This document shows, piece after piece, positions 9,072 to 16,452 of a stretch of DNA of 64,000 nt (positions are counted from its first letter, which is position 1; each line of letters starts with the position of its first letter). Both the position numbers and the translations under genes were made by a program. The notes under the pieces are model-generated. The model was given only the letters and a program-made list of their open reading frames with translations, was not told the origin of the DNA and did not search any database. The stretch comes from Ensifer sp. IC3342 (GTDB lineage Bacteria; Pseudomonadota; Alphaproteobacteria; Rhizobiales; Rhizobiaceae), in assembly GCF_020193655.1 (NCBI RefSeq), contig NZ_JADYVE010000019.1, positions 1 through 64,000 of the forward strand, in the 5' to 3' direction.

Positions 9072-10018
9072 CGAAGAAACGGGGGTCGACTCCGGCTGCT
9101 TTTCCCAGTTGCTTTTCCACAGGGGCAAGGGACATCTCCCGCGTTCGCGGCCGTGATCAGGACGTCCCTGTCCAGAGCCACTTGGCAAACATTGACAACG
9201 CCACGCCGGGACGCACTGATCGCGATCAATGACTTCCAAAATAGCCGCTACGCGTTCGAGCCTCAACCGAGCGTGACCTTTGACGCGACTTTTTGGCTGC
9301 GCAATTCCGCGAAGCTTACCCTTTCGGTGCTTCAAACAGCGCTCGGCATTCCGCCAAGACTTTCGATGAGAATCTGCTTGCCGCCCGCTCCCCCTATGAT
9401 TTCGATTGCGGAATCGCGCGTCGGCCGTGCGTCGAGTTGCGACGCGGTCTTCTCCCTGGCTGCAACAGATCCCGAGCCTCCTTTTGACGCCACAGTGCAC
9501 TGGCGCCCGATTAGAGCGGTCGGTCTATAACCATCGCTGTTATCGTCAAACGTGATCGTGCAAGTGATGAATGACGTAGTCACGCAGATTTCTGCCATCT
9601 CGATGATCGGTTCCTAAGGGGCTGTAGCGGGTTGGAAAGCCGAAGTTTGGCCTCCCCGGAGTAGGTCTGTCAGCGGACATTCCGGCAAACGCAGTTTGTC
9701 ATAGAGAACAGCGCGAGCAGAGGCGGCTGTCTTCATCGGAGCTCCTCTGGCAGGTGCTTTCACATCGCCTTAGTCCGTAGCGCTTGCGCCGCGTCGCAAT
9801 CAATTTATGCCCGCACCGGAATGCTCGCGACGCGGCAAGGAGTGGCCTGCGAATCAGTCGGGCGTTGGGAGGCCTTCGATGTAGTTCCTCTCCGCCGTTC
9901 GCGACCACTGCCCAAACGTCAGCGGCTAATTCAAAAAGCTGATCGTGAGATGTGCTGGATCCTCGTCGGTTGCGGAGTAGAATGGATGTTCCTTCTACAA
10001 ATTCCGGGGAGGAGCGAC
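9072..10018. other. Gap; one weak 40-codon frame on the minus strand
   Basis: About 950 bases with no recognisable family. On the minus strand, 9614-9736 could encode a 40-residue peptide starting MKTAASARAVLYDKLRL, preceded by GGAG eight bases before the ATG; it has no known relatives to me. The bases just before 10019 hold the ribosome site (GGGGAGGAG) and promoter of the sulfite dehydrogenase gene. Confidence 0.35.
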
Positions 10019-11239
10019 ATGAACAGGCGGCAAGTCCTACAAGGCGGAGCGAACGCCTTGATTCTAGGTGGCGGCTTTGACCTTCTAACGAAGCTCGGCC
10101 TAGCCGCGGAAGCTCTTCCGGAGGGCGCCATCACAGTGCAGGCGCTCGAGGCGCTGCCCGACAAGGTTCCTCTCATCAGGAAGACGATCCGACCGCCAAA
10201 TTTCGAGACCCCGATCCGTTACTTCAACGAAGCGTTTACGCCCAATAATGCCTTCTTCGTGCGCTATCACCTGTCCGACATTCCGGAGGTGGATGCGGCG
10301 TCATGGAAACTTGCGGTTGGTGGACCAGCCGTGGAACGGCAGGTCGAATTCACGCTTGACGACCTGAAGAATAGCTTCGAGCGGGTCGAGATCGCAGCCG
10401 TCTGCCAATGTTCCGGTAACCGCCGCGGCTTTTCAGCGCCGCATGTGCCGGGGGTGGAATGGGGTTCCGGCGCGATGGGCAATGCCAGATGGGCCGGTGT
10501 CCGCCTGAAGGACCTCCTGGGCAAGGCCGGTCTTTCCGAAGGGGCAATCGAGGTCGCGTTCAACGGCGCCGACGGGCCGGTCCACGACAAGACGCCCGAT
10601 TTCCTGAAAAGCCTGCCGGCGTGGAAAGCGACCGACGAGAATACGCTGATCGCCTATGAGATGAACGGCGAGGCCTTGCCGCATTGGAACGGATTCCCCG
10701 TCAGGCTGGTCGTGCCCGGCTGGACGGGTACCTATTGGGTGAAGCATCTGACCGAGGTCCAGGCGCTCACGGAGCCGTTGAAGTCGTTCTGGATGAATCC
10801 CGCCTACCGGATTCCGCGATCCCTCTTTCCCGTCGTCGAGCGCTTCACCAGCCAGGAGCAGCCTAATTCCGCCAACACGCCAATCACCGAGATGGTGGTG
10901 AACTCGATGATCACCAATCTCGAAGAGGGGGCAGAGGTCAAGGCGGGCCAGCCGGTCGATCTTAAGGGCATCGCGTGGGACGGCGGCTACGGCATCGTTG
11001 AAGTCGCCGTCTCTGTCGATGGCGGCGGGACCTGGACACGGACGCAATTGGGCCAGGACCTTGGCCGGTTCTCCTGGCGGCAATGGACGCATCGCCTCGC
11101 CGCACAGCAGACGGGCACGGCCACCGTCATGGTTCGCGCCCGCAACAAGATCGGACAAACGCAAGTTGATGCGTTGCTGTTCAACGGGGCCGGATACCAC
11201 AATAATATCGTGCAGACACTCGGCCTAAAGGTTGTTTGA
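10019..11239 (+). CDS. sorA: Molybdopterin sulfite dehydrogenase, catalytic subunit (SorA-like)
   Basis: A 406-residue protein of the sulfite oxidase family. A Tat-like signal (NRRQVLQGG and a hydrophobic stretch to about residue 30) points to periplasmic export of the folded molybdoenzyme. The Oxidored_molyb domain (about 60-260) carries the molybdenum-ligating Cys131 in CQCSGNRRG, and the Mo-co_dimer domain follows (about 280-405). The enzyme oxidises sulfite to sulfate and passes electrons to cytochrome c. The next gene, 10 bases on, encodes that cytochrome, as in SorAB of Starkeya. Sinorhizobium also has a related SorT. The ATG at 10019 follows a strong GGGGAGGAG. Confidence 0.88.
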   Translation: MNRRQVLQGGANALILGGGFDLLTKLGLAAEALPEGAITVQALEALPDKVPLIRKTIRPPNFETPIRYFNEAFTPNNAFFVRYHLSDIPEVDAASWKLAVGGPAVERQVEFTLDDLKNSFERVEIAAVCQCSGNRRGFSAPHVPGVEWGSGAMGNARWAGVRLKDLLGKAGLSEGAIEVAFNGADGPVHDKTPDFLKSLPAWKATDENTLIAYEMNGEALPHWNGFPVRLVVPGWTGTYWVKHLTEVQALTEPLKSFWMNPAYRIPRSLFPVVERFTSQEQPNSANTPITEMVVNSMITNLEEGAEVKAGQPVDLKGIAWDGGYGIVEVAVSVDGGGTWTRTQLGQDLGRFSWRQWTHRLAAQQTGTATVMVRARNKIGQTQVDALLFNGAGYHNNIVQTLGLKVV

Positions 11240-11249
11240 GGAAGCCGCC

Positions 11250-11546
11250 ATGTCCGTCTCCCCGAAAGTCCTTCTGATGTCTGGCGCTCTCGCAGCTCTA
11301 TCCTTTGAGGCGAAGGCGGATGGACCCGAATTCCAGTTGAAACAAGGCGCCAATCTTGACGTCGTTGAAGAGAACTGCGCGGCCTGCCACAGCCTGGACT
11401 ACATAGAGATGAATTCTCCCTTCCTGGACGAGAAGGGGTGGCAGGCGTCTGTCGCCAAAATGGTGAAAGCGTTTGGGGCTCCGATCGAAGCCGCCGATCA
11501 ACAGAAGATCGTGGAATATCTCGCGGCCAATTATGGCAAGAAGTGA
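11250..11546 (+). CDS. sorB: Monohaem cytochrome c subunit of sulfite dehydrogenase (SorB-like)
   Basis: A 98-residue periplasmic protein with a signal peptide (about 1-23) and one haem-attachment motif CAACH (Cys43, Cys46, His47). Methionines at 54 and 71 are candidates for the distal haem ligand. Its position directly behind the sulfite dehydrogenase gene argues that it accepts electrons from that enzyme, as SorB does. The ATG at 11250 follows GAGGAAG, which overlaps the end of the upstream gene, so translation of the two is probably coupled. Confidence 0.88.
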   Translation: MSVSPKVLLMSGALAALSFEAKADGPEFQLKQGANLDVVEENCAACHSLDYIEMNSPFLDEKGWQASVAKMVKAFGAPIEAADQQKIVEYLAANYGKK

Positions 11547-11748
11547 ATAGCCTGTTAGCCGCTGGGGCACTTGTAGGTGCTCCTCTTCGCGCAAACAAGC
11601 GCGCAGCCATCACTGCACGTTATGCAAGTGTGCGCGGGTTCAGTTGACAATCTGGCGCGTATCATAGCCCCCGATGTCCGGGCGAGCTCTGCGGCGACAC
11701 GCTGAGGATGTGGTCTATCCTGCGGATGTCCATTCTGTTCCCCCCTCC

Positions 11749-12160
11749 TCATCGAAAATGGTAATTCGGAATGCGCCCGCCGAGCAAAAGTCGATAGGCC
11801 GACATCCCGACCAGCATGGCCGCAAAGAACAGGGCAGCCTCCCACCTCCCTGTCAAATGCAGCAACGGCAGGGCCGCCGGATAGACCCCCAGCCAAGCCC
11901 CGCCAGTCACCAGTTTCTAGTCGATCGAGGCATTCGCCGGCACAAACAAGCGGCTGTCGAGCAAGGGCGCCGAGTGGCGGCCGCGGATGAAGTGAGCGGC
12001 GACGGAGGGGATCAGCGCACCACCCATGGCAAAGGCCAGCGACGGATCTCAGTTGCCGGCGACATCGAGGAAAGCCAGCACGCGTGCCGGATTGATCATG
12101 TCCGACATCACCAGGCCCGTCCCGAAGATGAGGCCGATGCGGGCTTGTCGGCCGAGTATG
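11749..12160 (-). pseudogene. Broken DUF6691 (YeeE/YedE-type) transporter gene
   Basis: Read on the minus strand, the frame gives clear DUF6691 blocks: GLVMSDMINPARVLAFLDVAGN, DPSLAFAMGGALIPSVAAHF and LLDSRLFVPANASID. Two in-frame stops interrupt it, one of them where a Trp of the GNWDPS motif is expected (TGG to TGA). The second half has lost the usual GWGLAGFCPGPA region and rejoins at FFAAMLVGMSAYRLL. Intact relatives are inner-membrane proteins that handle thiosulfate or related sulfur species. So it fits beside a sulfite oxidation operon, but it is dead here. Confidence 0.7.
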
Positions 12161-12302
12161 CAGGCGCTCGGCAATCTAACGCTTTTAGAGACGGCCAAGC
12201 AGGTGCGGTCGATGCTGGAGAGCGTCGTCGGGGCCGGTCACCCGTAGACTACCTCGCGCACCGAGGCAGCGACGCCATCAACACCCGTGCTGGCCGCCGC
12301 CG

Positions 12303-13628
12303 GCCACAACTTCTCAGCTGGTTCAGGCAATTCTTCTCGCAGCTGCTCGCTTGGTTGAACAGCGGGCCTGGAGTATTCGCGGTTTGAGTCCGTCTGTTAT
12401 TCACGGTCGACTGATAAGACGCGCGGCGCTGTCGTCGCGCGGCGCCACCACATTCAAGCCGACACTTCGGTCCGTTTGCGTCAGCGTGATGGTGCACGGA
12501 GCGAGGCGGGATCAGCATCGCTCCGGAAGTAGCGCGACGCCGCCTCCGTCCGGTTGCGCACGTTCATCTTCTTGTAGATGTTGCGGACATGCACCTTGAC
12601 GGTGTTTTCCGAAAGCCCGAGACGATCGGCGATGATCTTGTTCTGCGTGCCCAGGCAGATGAGATCGAGAATCTGGATCTCGCGCATCGTCAGGGGGCCT
12701 TGGCCAAAGTCGCCCTTGCGTTCCAGATCGATGGCCTCCGAAGACGCCTGTTTTTGCTCGACACGGCCGCCCCCTGAGAGCTCTCTCGGCGCCAGGCGCC
12801 GAAGCAACGCGGCGGGAAAATGCTCGCCGCCCTTCATCAGGAGATCGATGGCGGTAAGGCATACGTCGAGATTGAGATTCAGCGGCAGCACGCCGTGAAC
12901 CAAGCCTTCGTCGACGACTCCCGCGATCGATGAGTCGAACTCGCCCGCATCCTGCACCATCAGGCCGATCGCGGCCTTCGGATGGCACTCGTGGATCATC
13001 CTCATGATCGATGGAAATGCTGCGGCCGGCAGGCCGTAAAGTATGACCAGGCTTACGTCGACAAGTTTGCCGTCCAGGAGACGCTCGGCGTTTGAAAGGC
13101 TTACGACGTACATATCCTGAAAACGCGCCGTGATCGCCTGCGTCAAACATTCGGCGAACAGATCGGTCTTAGCGAGCACTACAATCTTGCTTTTCTTCGG
13201 CAAAACCTTGTCGTTATCTTCAAAATTACTCAGGGTCGAGCTCGTACGATACATTTATCCCTCCTTGGCACTCCCTATATTTTGCCTGCTCTGTGTCGCT
13301 GCCTGAATACGCCAAGATCAGCATAAGAACATTTGAAAATATTTGATGGGAAATCCGTCATTACGATGAAGTTCTAGTTGGCGCCAGAAATTAACTGTTA
13401 TTGTAGTTAATCGTTTAGCTATCGCCGCCACTTAATACTTTGAGCTAATTATGTTTATCCATACAATCATTGAGCGCCATTGTCATTATCGCCCAGTTCC
13501 GATATTTATCGCGCCGTTCATTTCTACTCAAAATGGACTAGCTCAGATCGTCGGCAACGAGGGCACAGTGCCTGAGGAGCGATGCTTCTTTGGTGGGCGG
13601 CCAAACAGGTCCGAGCGCTGGCGCTCGG
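12303..13628. repeat. Direct repeat, copy 1 (LuxR gene and flanks)
   Basis: This segment recurs at about 22770-24090 in the same orientation. The regulator gene and its immediate 3' flank are nearly identical between copies. The 5' non-coding part (about 13270-13500) has diverged, and identity rises again at about 13500-13620 (ACTCAAAATGGACTAGCTCA). The copies are about 10.45 kb apart. Confidence 0.85.
12481..13254 (-). CDS. LuxR-type response regulator with a degenerate receiver, copy 1
   Basis: A 257-residue protein. Residues 20-140 look like a receiver domain (KIVVLAKTDLFAECL), but the usual phospho-acceptor position reads VILYGLP instead of VILD, so it is probably not phosphorylated in the classical way. 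Residues 185-245 are a LuxR/NarL helix-turn-helix: GPLTMREIQILDLICLGTQN followed by SENTVKVHVRNIYKKM. It is a likely DNA-binding regulator. A second copy, one codon shorter, lies at 22948-23718. The two bracket the giant surface-protein gene, which makes that gene a candidate target. A strong AAGGAGGGATAA precedes the ATG. Confidence 0.85.
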   Translation of the reverse strand: MYRTSSTLSNFEDNDKVLPKKSKIVVLAKTDLFAECLTQAITARFQDMYVVSLSNAERLLDGKLVDVSLVILYGLPAAAFPSIMRMIHECHPKAAIGLMVQDAGEFDSSIAGVVDEGLVHGVLPLNLNLDVCLTAIDLLMKGGEHFPAALLRRLAPRELSGGGRVEQKQASSEAIDLERKGDFGQGPLTMREIQILDLICLGTQNKIIADRLGLSENTVKVHVRNIYKKMNVRNRTEAASRYFRSDADPASLRAPSR

Positions 13629-14039
13629 TCAGAATGTTGCGTCAACACCTCGCCACAGGATAGTGAAGCTTTGCGGCCCAGAAATTCTTAGGGATTCAAT
13701 TGGGGCAGCGCGGCGTGTCCGACGCTCCAGGGTCTTCCTGGACCCTCCTGAGACTTGCGGCAACGAGTAAATTCGACCCAATTTCAGCCGATCGGTAGAC
13801 CGGCCGATAACCGCCACGTTTCGAGAAGTCGTCTGTTTTATCCTCGCCTTGAAAGGATTCGAACTGCCGGTCCCTCTATTCCGAACAAGTTGAATGCTTC
13901 TGGGCACGGAGGACTTTAGCGCAGCCAGTCAGTTCGTCTTTGTGATCCGCTGCAGCCGGTGAAGGCGAGCCGAACCTCTACCGTCGCTCGGCACGAAGGA
14001 TGATCGCATCGCCGCGTCTTTTGCTCCCGCCATGGATCC
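13255..14039. other. Gap: divergent flank of the LuxR repeat
   Basis: The part up to about 13628 belongs to the direct repeat and includes an AT-rich promoter region. The rest carries no recognisable gene. The segment 13843-13866 resembles 15567-15590 (21 of 24 bases), so a short direct repeat flanks the next gene. Confidence 0.4.
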
Positions 14040-15122
14040 TCAGAACGGCAAGACTGCCTTCTCTCCTATGTCCCGACTCCCGGTCTCGAGACACTCCCTG
14101 AAAAGGTCCTTCCGCTCGTCCGGCAGCATCGCGGCGCCGATCTTCATGGCTGCCTCCCATGCGGTCCCGCGTTCCCACGCTTCAATATAGGCCATCGCCA
14201 GATCGGGAGAGCGTTTCGTTTGCAGCAGGGCTTCGACAAGGATTCCGGCCTGTATTATGTCCTTGTCGCGCTTGAGCGCACTGTGCGCGTGACGTCGGGA
14301 CGCGACGATCAGCTTGTGAATAGCGTAGCGAGCTGGATCGGGGACCAGCACCGAGACACCGGCTCCATACAGAAGTACCGCTCTAACAGGTTCACGGATC
14401 AGGAAATCCATGAACCGCAGCGGCTGTGCGCTTGCCCCGCCAAGGGCGGGCATGTCTGCCGGCTTGTCCAGATACTCATCCTTGCCGCGATTCGTGGTCA
14501 GGAATTCGACGCGATAGCCTGCGCCGTTGACGAATGCGGTCGTCTCTGCCCGGTCGAGCGCCGGGACAGCGCGGAAAGTCGGATCGGCTGATTGCAGCAG
14601 TTCGAGGATTGGCGGCAGGCTATCCATCACTTCTGCCGAGATCGCATAATCTTGCGCGAAATCGGCGTCCCCGGTCATGATGGCAGCAGAGGGAATGCGG
14701 ACACCCAGGAGGCCGGAGTACGTTGCGAAGGCGAGCGTGCCGACCAGGACGGCCCGAAGCCGAAAGAGGCCCGCGGCCGCCAGAGTTTCGACGATCAATC
14801 CTGAGGTTCGGTCGGCCGCCAGAACGCCGCCATCCCGCGTCAGACTCGAGACCAGACGTCGACGTATCCTGTAGTCGGATTTCGTGCGGGAAAAGTCTTC
14901 AACACGTCTCGAAATCTCCGGATCCTCAGCAGGACCAACATATTTGCGCTTCTGGCCGCCTTCGCCGTCAGACTGATCGAAATACCAATAATCCCGTTCC
15001 TTGACTTTGACCTTCACGAAGCGGCCGGCCGGCGGGAAGTCGAGTGTCCATGCGTCATCCATGGCGCGCTGGCCGATCTCAGCGAGCATTGTCTGGTACA
15101 TCATGTCGACAGTTTTCAGCAT
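14040..15122 (-). CDS. GSU2403-type nucleotidyltransferase-fold protein
   Basis: A 360-residue cytosolic protein. The middle carries the fold seen in GSU2403-like proteins: LRAVLVGTLAFATYSGLLGV, then MTGDADFAQ, where the Asp pair would bind metal, and later YRVEFLTTNRG. The C-terminal third is helical (YAIHKLIVASRRH, with a basic run) and resembles the substrate-recognition part of toxin-like nucleotidyltransferases such as AbiEii. No function is established. The promoter region holds a large palindrome ending 12 bases before the start, so tight autoregulation by some partner is likely. No obvious antitoxin gene is adjacent. The neighbouring higBA pair is a separate system. Confidence 0.65.
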   Translation of the reverse strand: MLKTVDMMYQTMLAEIGQRAMDDAWTLDFPPAGRFVKVKVKERDYWYFDQSDGEGGQKRKYVGPAEDPEISRRVEDFSRTKSDYRIRRRLVSSLTRDGGVLAADRTSGLIVETLAAAGLFRLRAVLVGTLAFATYSGLLGVRIPSAAIMTGDADFAQDYAISAEVMDSLPPILELLQSADPTFRAVPALDRAETTAFVNGAGYRVEFLTTNRGKDEYLDKPADMPALGGASAQPLRFMDFLIREPVRAVLLYGAGVSVLVPDPARYAIHKLIVASRRHAHSALKRDKDIIQAGILVEALLQTKRSPDLAMAYIEAWERGTAWEAAMKIGAAMLPDERKDLFRECLETGSRDIGEKAVLPF

Positions 15123-15134
15123 GGAAGCCCCGAC

Positions 15135-15166
15135 CGTTATACTAGAACCTAAATTATAGTATAACG
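15135..15166. promoter_or_regulatory. Palindromic operator upstream of the nucleotidyltransferase gene
   Basis: CGTTATACTA (15135-15144) and TAGTATAACG (15157-15166) are perfect 10-base arms around a 12-base AT-rich centre. The outer bases extend the symmetry to GGAAGCC and GGCTTCC with a small bulge. A related half-site TAGTATAACT at 15374-15383 pairs imperfectly with AGTTATAACA at 15352-15361. Two such sites suggest a dimeric repressor. Confidence 0.6.
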
Positions 15167-15631
15167 GGCTTCCAACGATCGATCAACGAGTTCGATGTCC
15201 TGACAATTGGGAAGCGATCGAGGCCCATCCTGCTGTCGATCTCATCGGCAGCCTCACGGAAGCCGGATTTTTACTACCAAAGACTGTTAAGTCGATTGGA
15301 GGCCATCGCGACGCAGCCTCCATCCCCCCGAATTCCCAATTCTCCGACCGCAGTTATAACATTTCAGCAGATCTAGTATAACTGCCCACACACGTGCCGG
15401 CCAGAACGCAGCTCAGACAAAAAAGCATACAGGCGCAGGCGCTGATAGCGCCGGAGCCAGTTCGCACGAAGCTTGACCGAGGGAAACCGGATCGACTGCC
15501 GCGTTGCGGCGGACAAGCGTATCATCCGAACCTAATGCGCAGCGGGCCAGAAGCCGACTCTAAACTCTCGCCTTGAAGGGAATCGAACCGAAGATCGGCC
15601 AGATGGCGTAAAAAGGACGCGATTGCGAATC
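15167..15631. other. Gap between nucleotidyltransferase and higBA
   Basis: A plus-strand frame from about 15190 to 15380 reads protein-like (EAIEAHPAVDLIGSLTEAGF, then a stop), but no ATG, GTG or TTG precedes it, so it may be a remnant. The segment 15567-15590 is the second copy of the short repeat seen at 13843-13866. Confidence 0.35.
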
Positions 15632-15686
15632 TGTATCGCGCAATGATACATATTGGTTGACTTTCAGCAGTATCACCATATGATAC
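15632..15686 (+). promoter_or_regulatory. higBA promoter with two palindromic operators
   Basis: A sigma70-like promoter is visible: TTGACT at 15657-15662, a 16-base spacer and TATGAT at 15679-15684. Two inverted repeats of the same half-site surround it. TGTATC/GATACA is at 15632-15637 and 15645-15650, and GTATCA/TGATAC is at 15670-15675 and 15681-15686. The second covers the -10 box, as expected for repression by the HigA antitoxin. Confidence 0.7.
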
Positions 15687-15704
15687 AAGCATGAAGAGCT
15701 GGAC

Positions 15705-15986
15705 GTGATCAGGTCATTTAAGGACGCCAAAACCGAAGCCGTTGCGCGCGGCAAAGCACCAAAAGGCTTTCCTTCAGACATCGTGAGGTCGGCCGTTCGT
15801 AAATTGACGATCCTGAACAGCGCTGCCGCTCTCGACGACCTGCGTTCCCCTCCGGGAAATCGACTTGAAGCGCTAAAGGGCGATAGAGAAGGCCAACATT
15901 CGATCCGGATCAACGATCAGTGGCGCATATGTTTCGCATGGACAGATGCCGGTATCGAAGGCGTCGAAATAGTTGACTACCATTGA
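15705..15986 (+). CDS. higB: HigB-type toxin (RelE/ParE superfamily)
   Basis: A 93-residue protein with the complete HigB signature: MIRSFKD at the start, then DDLRSPPGNRLEALKGDREG, HSIRINDQWRICF and the ending VEIVDYH. HigB toxins are ribosome-dependent mRNA endonucleases, and the Arg/Trp-rich HSIRINDQWR strand forms the active surface. The gene starts with GTG about 20 bases downstream of the -10 box. The antitoxin gene begins 29 bases after its stop, the toxin-first order typical of higBA. Confidence 0.9.
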   Translation: MIRSFKDAKTEAVARGKAPKGFPSDIVRSAVRKLTILNSAAALDDLRSPPGNRLEALKGDREGQHSIRINDQWRICFAWTDAGIEGVEIVDYH

Positions 15987-16015
15987 ACGCCATTGTGGCA
16001 CACAGGGAGCTTGAG

Positions 16016-16315
16016 ATGACCCATATTCTTCCGGCGGTCCATCCGGGCGAAATCCTCCGCGAGGAGTACCTACGTCCCCTTAATATGAGCGCTGGTGCAC
16101 TGGCGAAAAAGCTCAATGTTCCTCGCACCCGCATCGAACGTATAGCGGCGGAGCAAACACCGATAACGACGGATACCGCTTTGCGCCTCGCCAAATATTT
16201 CCGCACAACGCCGGAGTTTTGGATGAACATGCAGACCAGCTTCAACCTCAAGACAGAGGAAATAGCACTTCATCGCGAACTGGAGTTGATCCCGGAAATC
16301 GATAGAGCAGCATAA
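16016..16315 (+). CDS. higA: HigA-type antitoxin, XRE family
   Basis: A 99-residue protein with the HigA opening PAVHPGEILREEYLRPLNMS, a helix-turn-helix (AGALAKKLNVPRTRIERIAA) and the closing FWMNMQTSFNL. It should bind HigB to neutralise it and repress the shared promoter through the two palindromes upstream of higB. The ATG at 16016 follows AGGGAG. The frame is open 11 codons further upstream, but the homology and ribosome site favour this start. Such pairs often stabilise plasmids. Confidence 0.9.
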   Translation: MTHILPAVHPGEILREEYLRPLNMSAGALAKKLNVPRTRIERIAAEQTPITTDTALRLAKYFRTTPEFWMNMQTSFNLKTEEIALHRELELIPEIDRAA

Positions 16316-16452
16316 CTGGACAGTGCCCAGTACGGCACATTCCAGTCGATATCTTATCTGATATGTTATAGCGCGCCCGTCGCCCTAGGTCCGCGCTTCC
16401 GCCCGCCGCGGTCCGGCTGCGCAAGCCGCTTTGCACTATTCGACCCGATGCC

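Noticed and set aside
11674-12387. A 237-codon plus-strand frame
   Set aside because: It is antisense to the DUF6691 pseudogene and has a shadow-like Arg/His-rich composition.
13843-15590. TTCGA-containing segments that look like tRNA T-arms on the minus strand
   Set aside because: Neither forms a proper T-stem and no acceptor or anticodon arm can be built, so no tRNA or tRNA-based attachment site is called; only the short repeat is reported.
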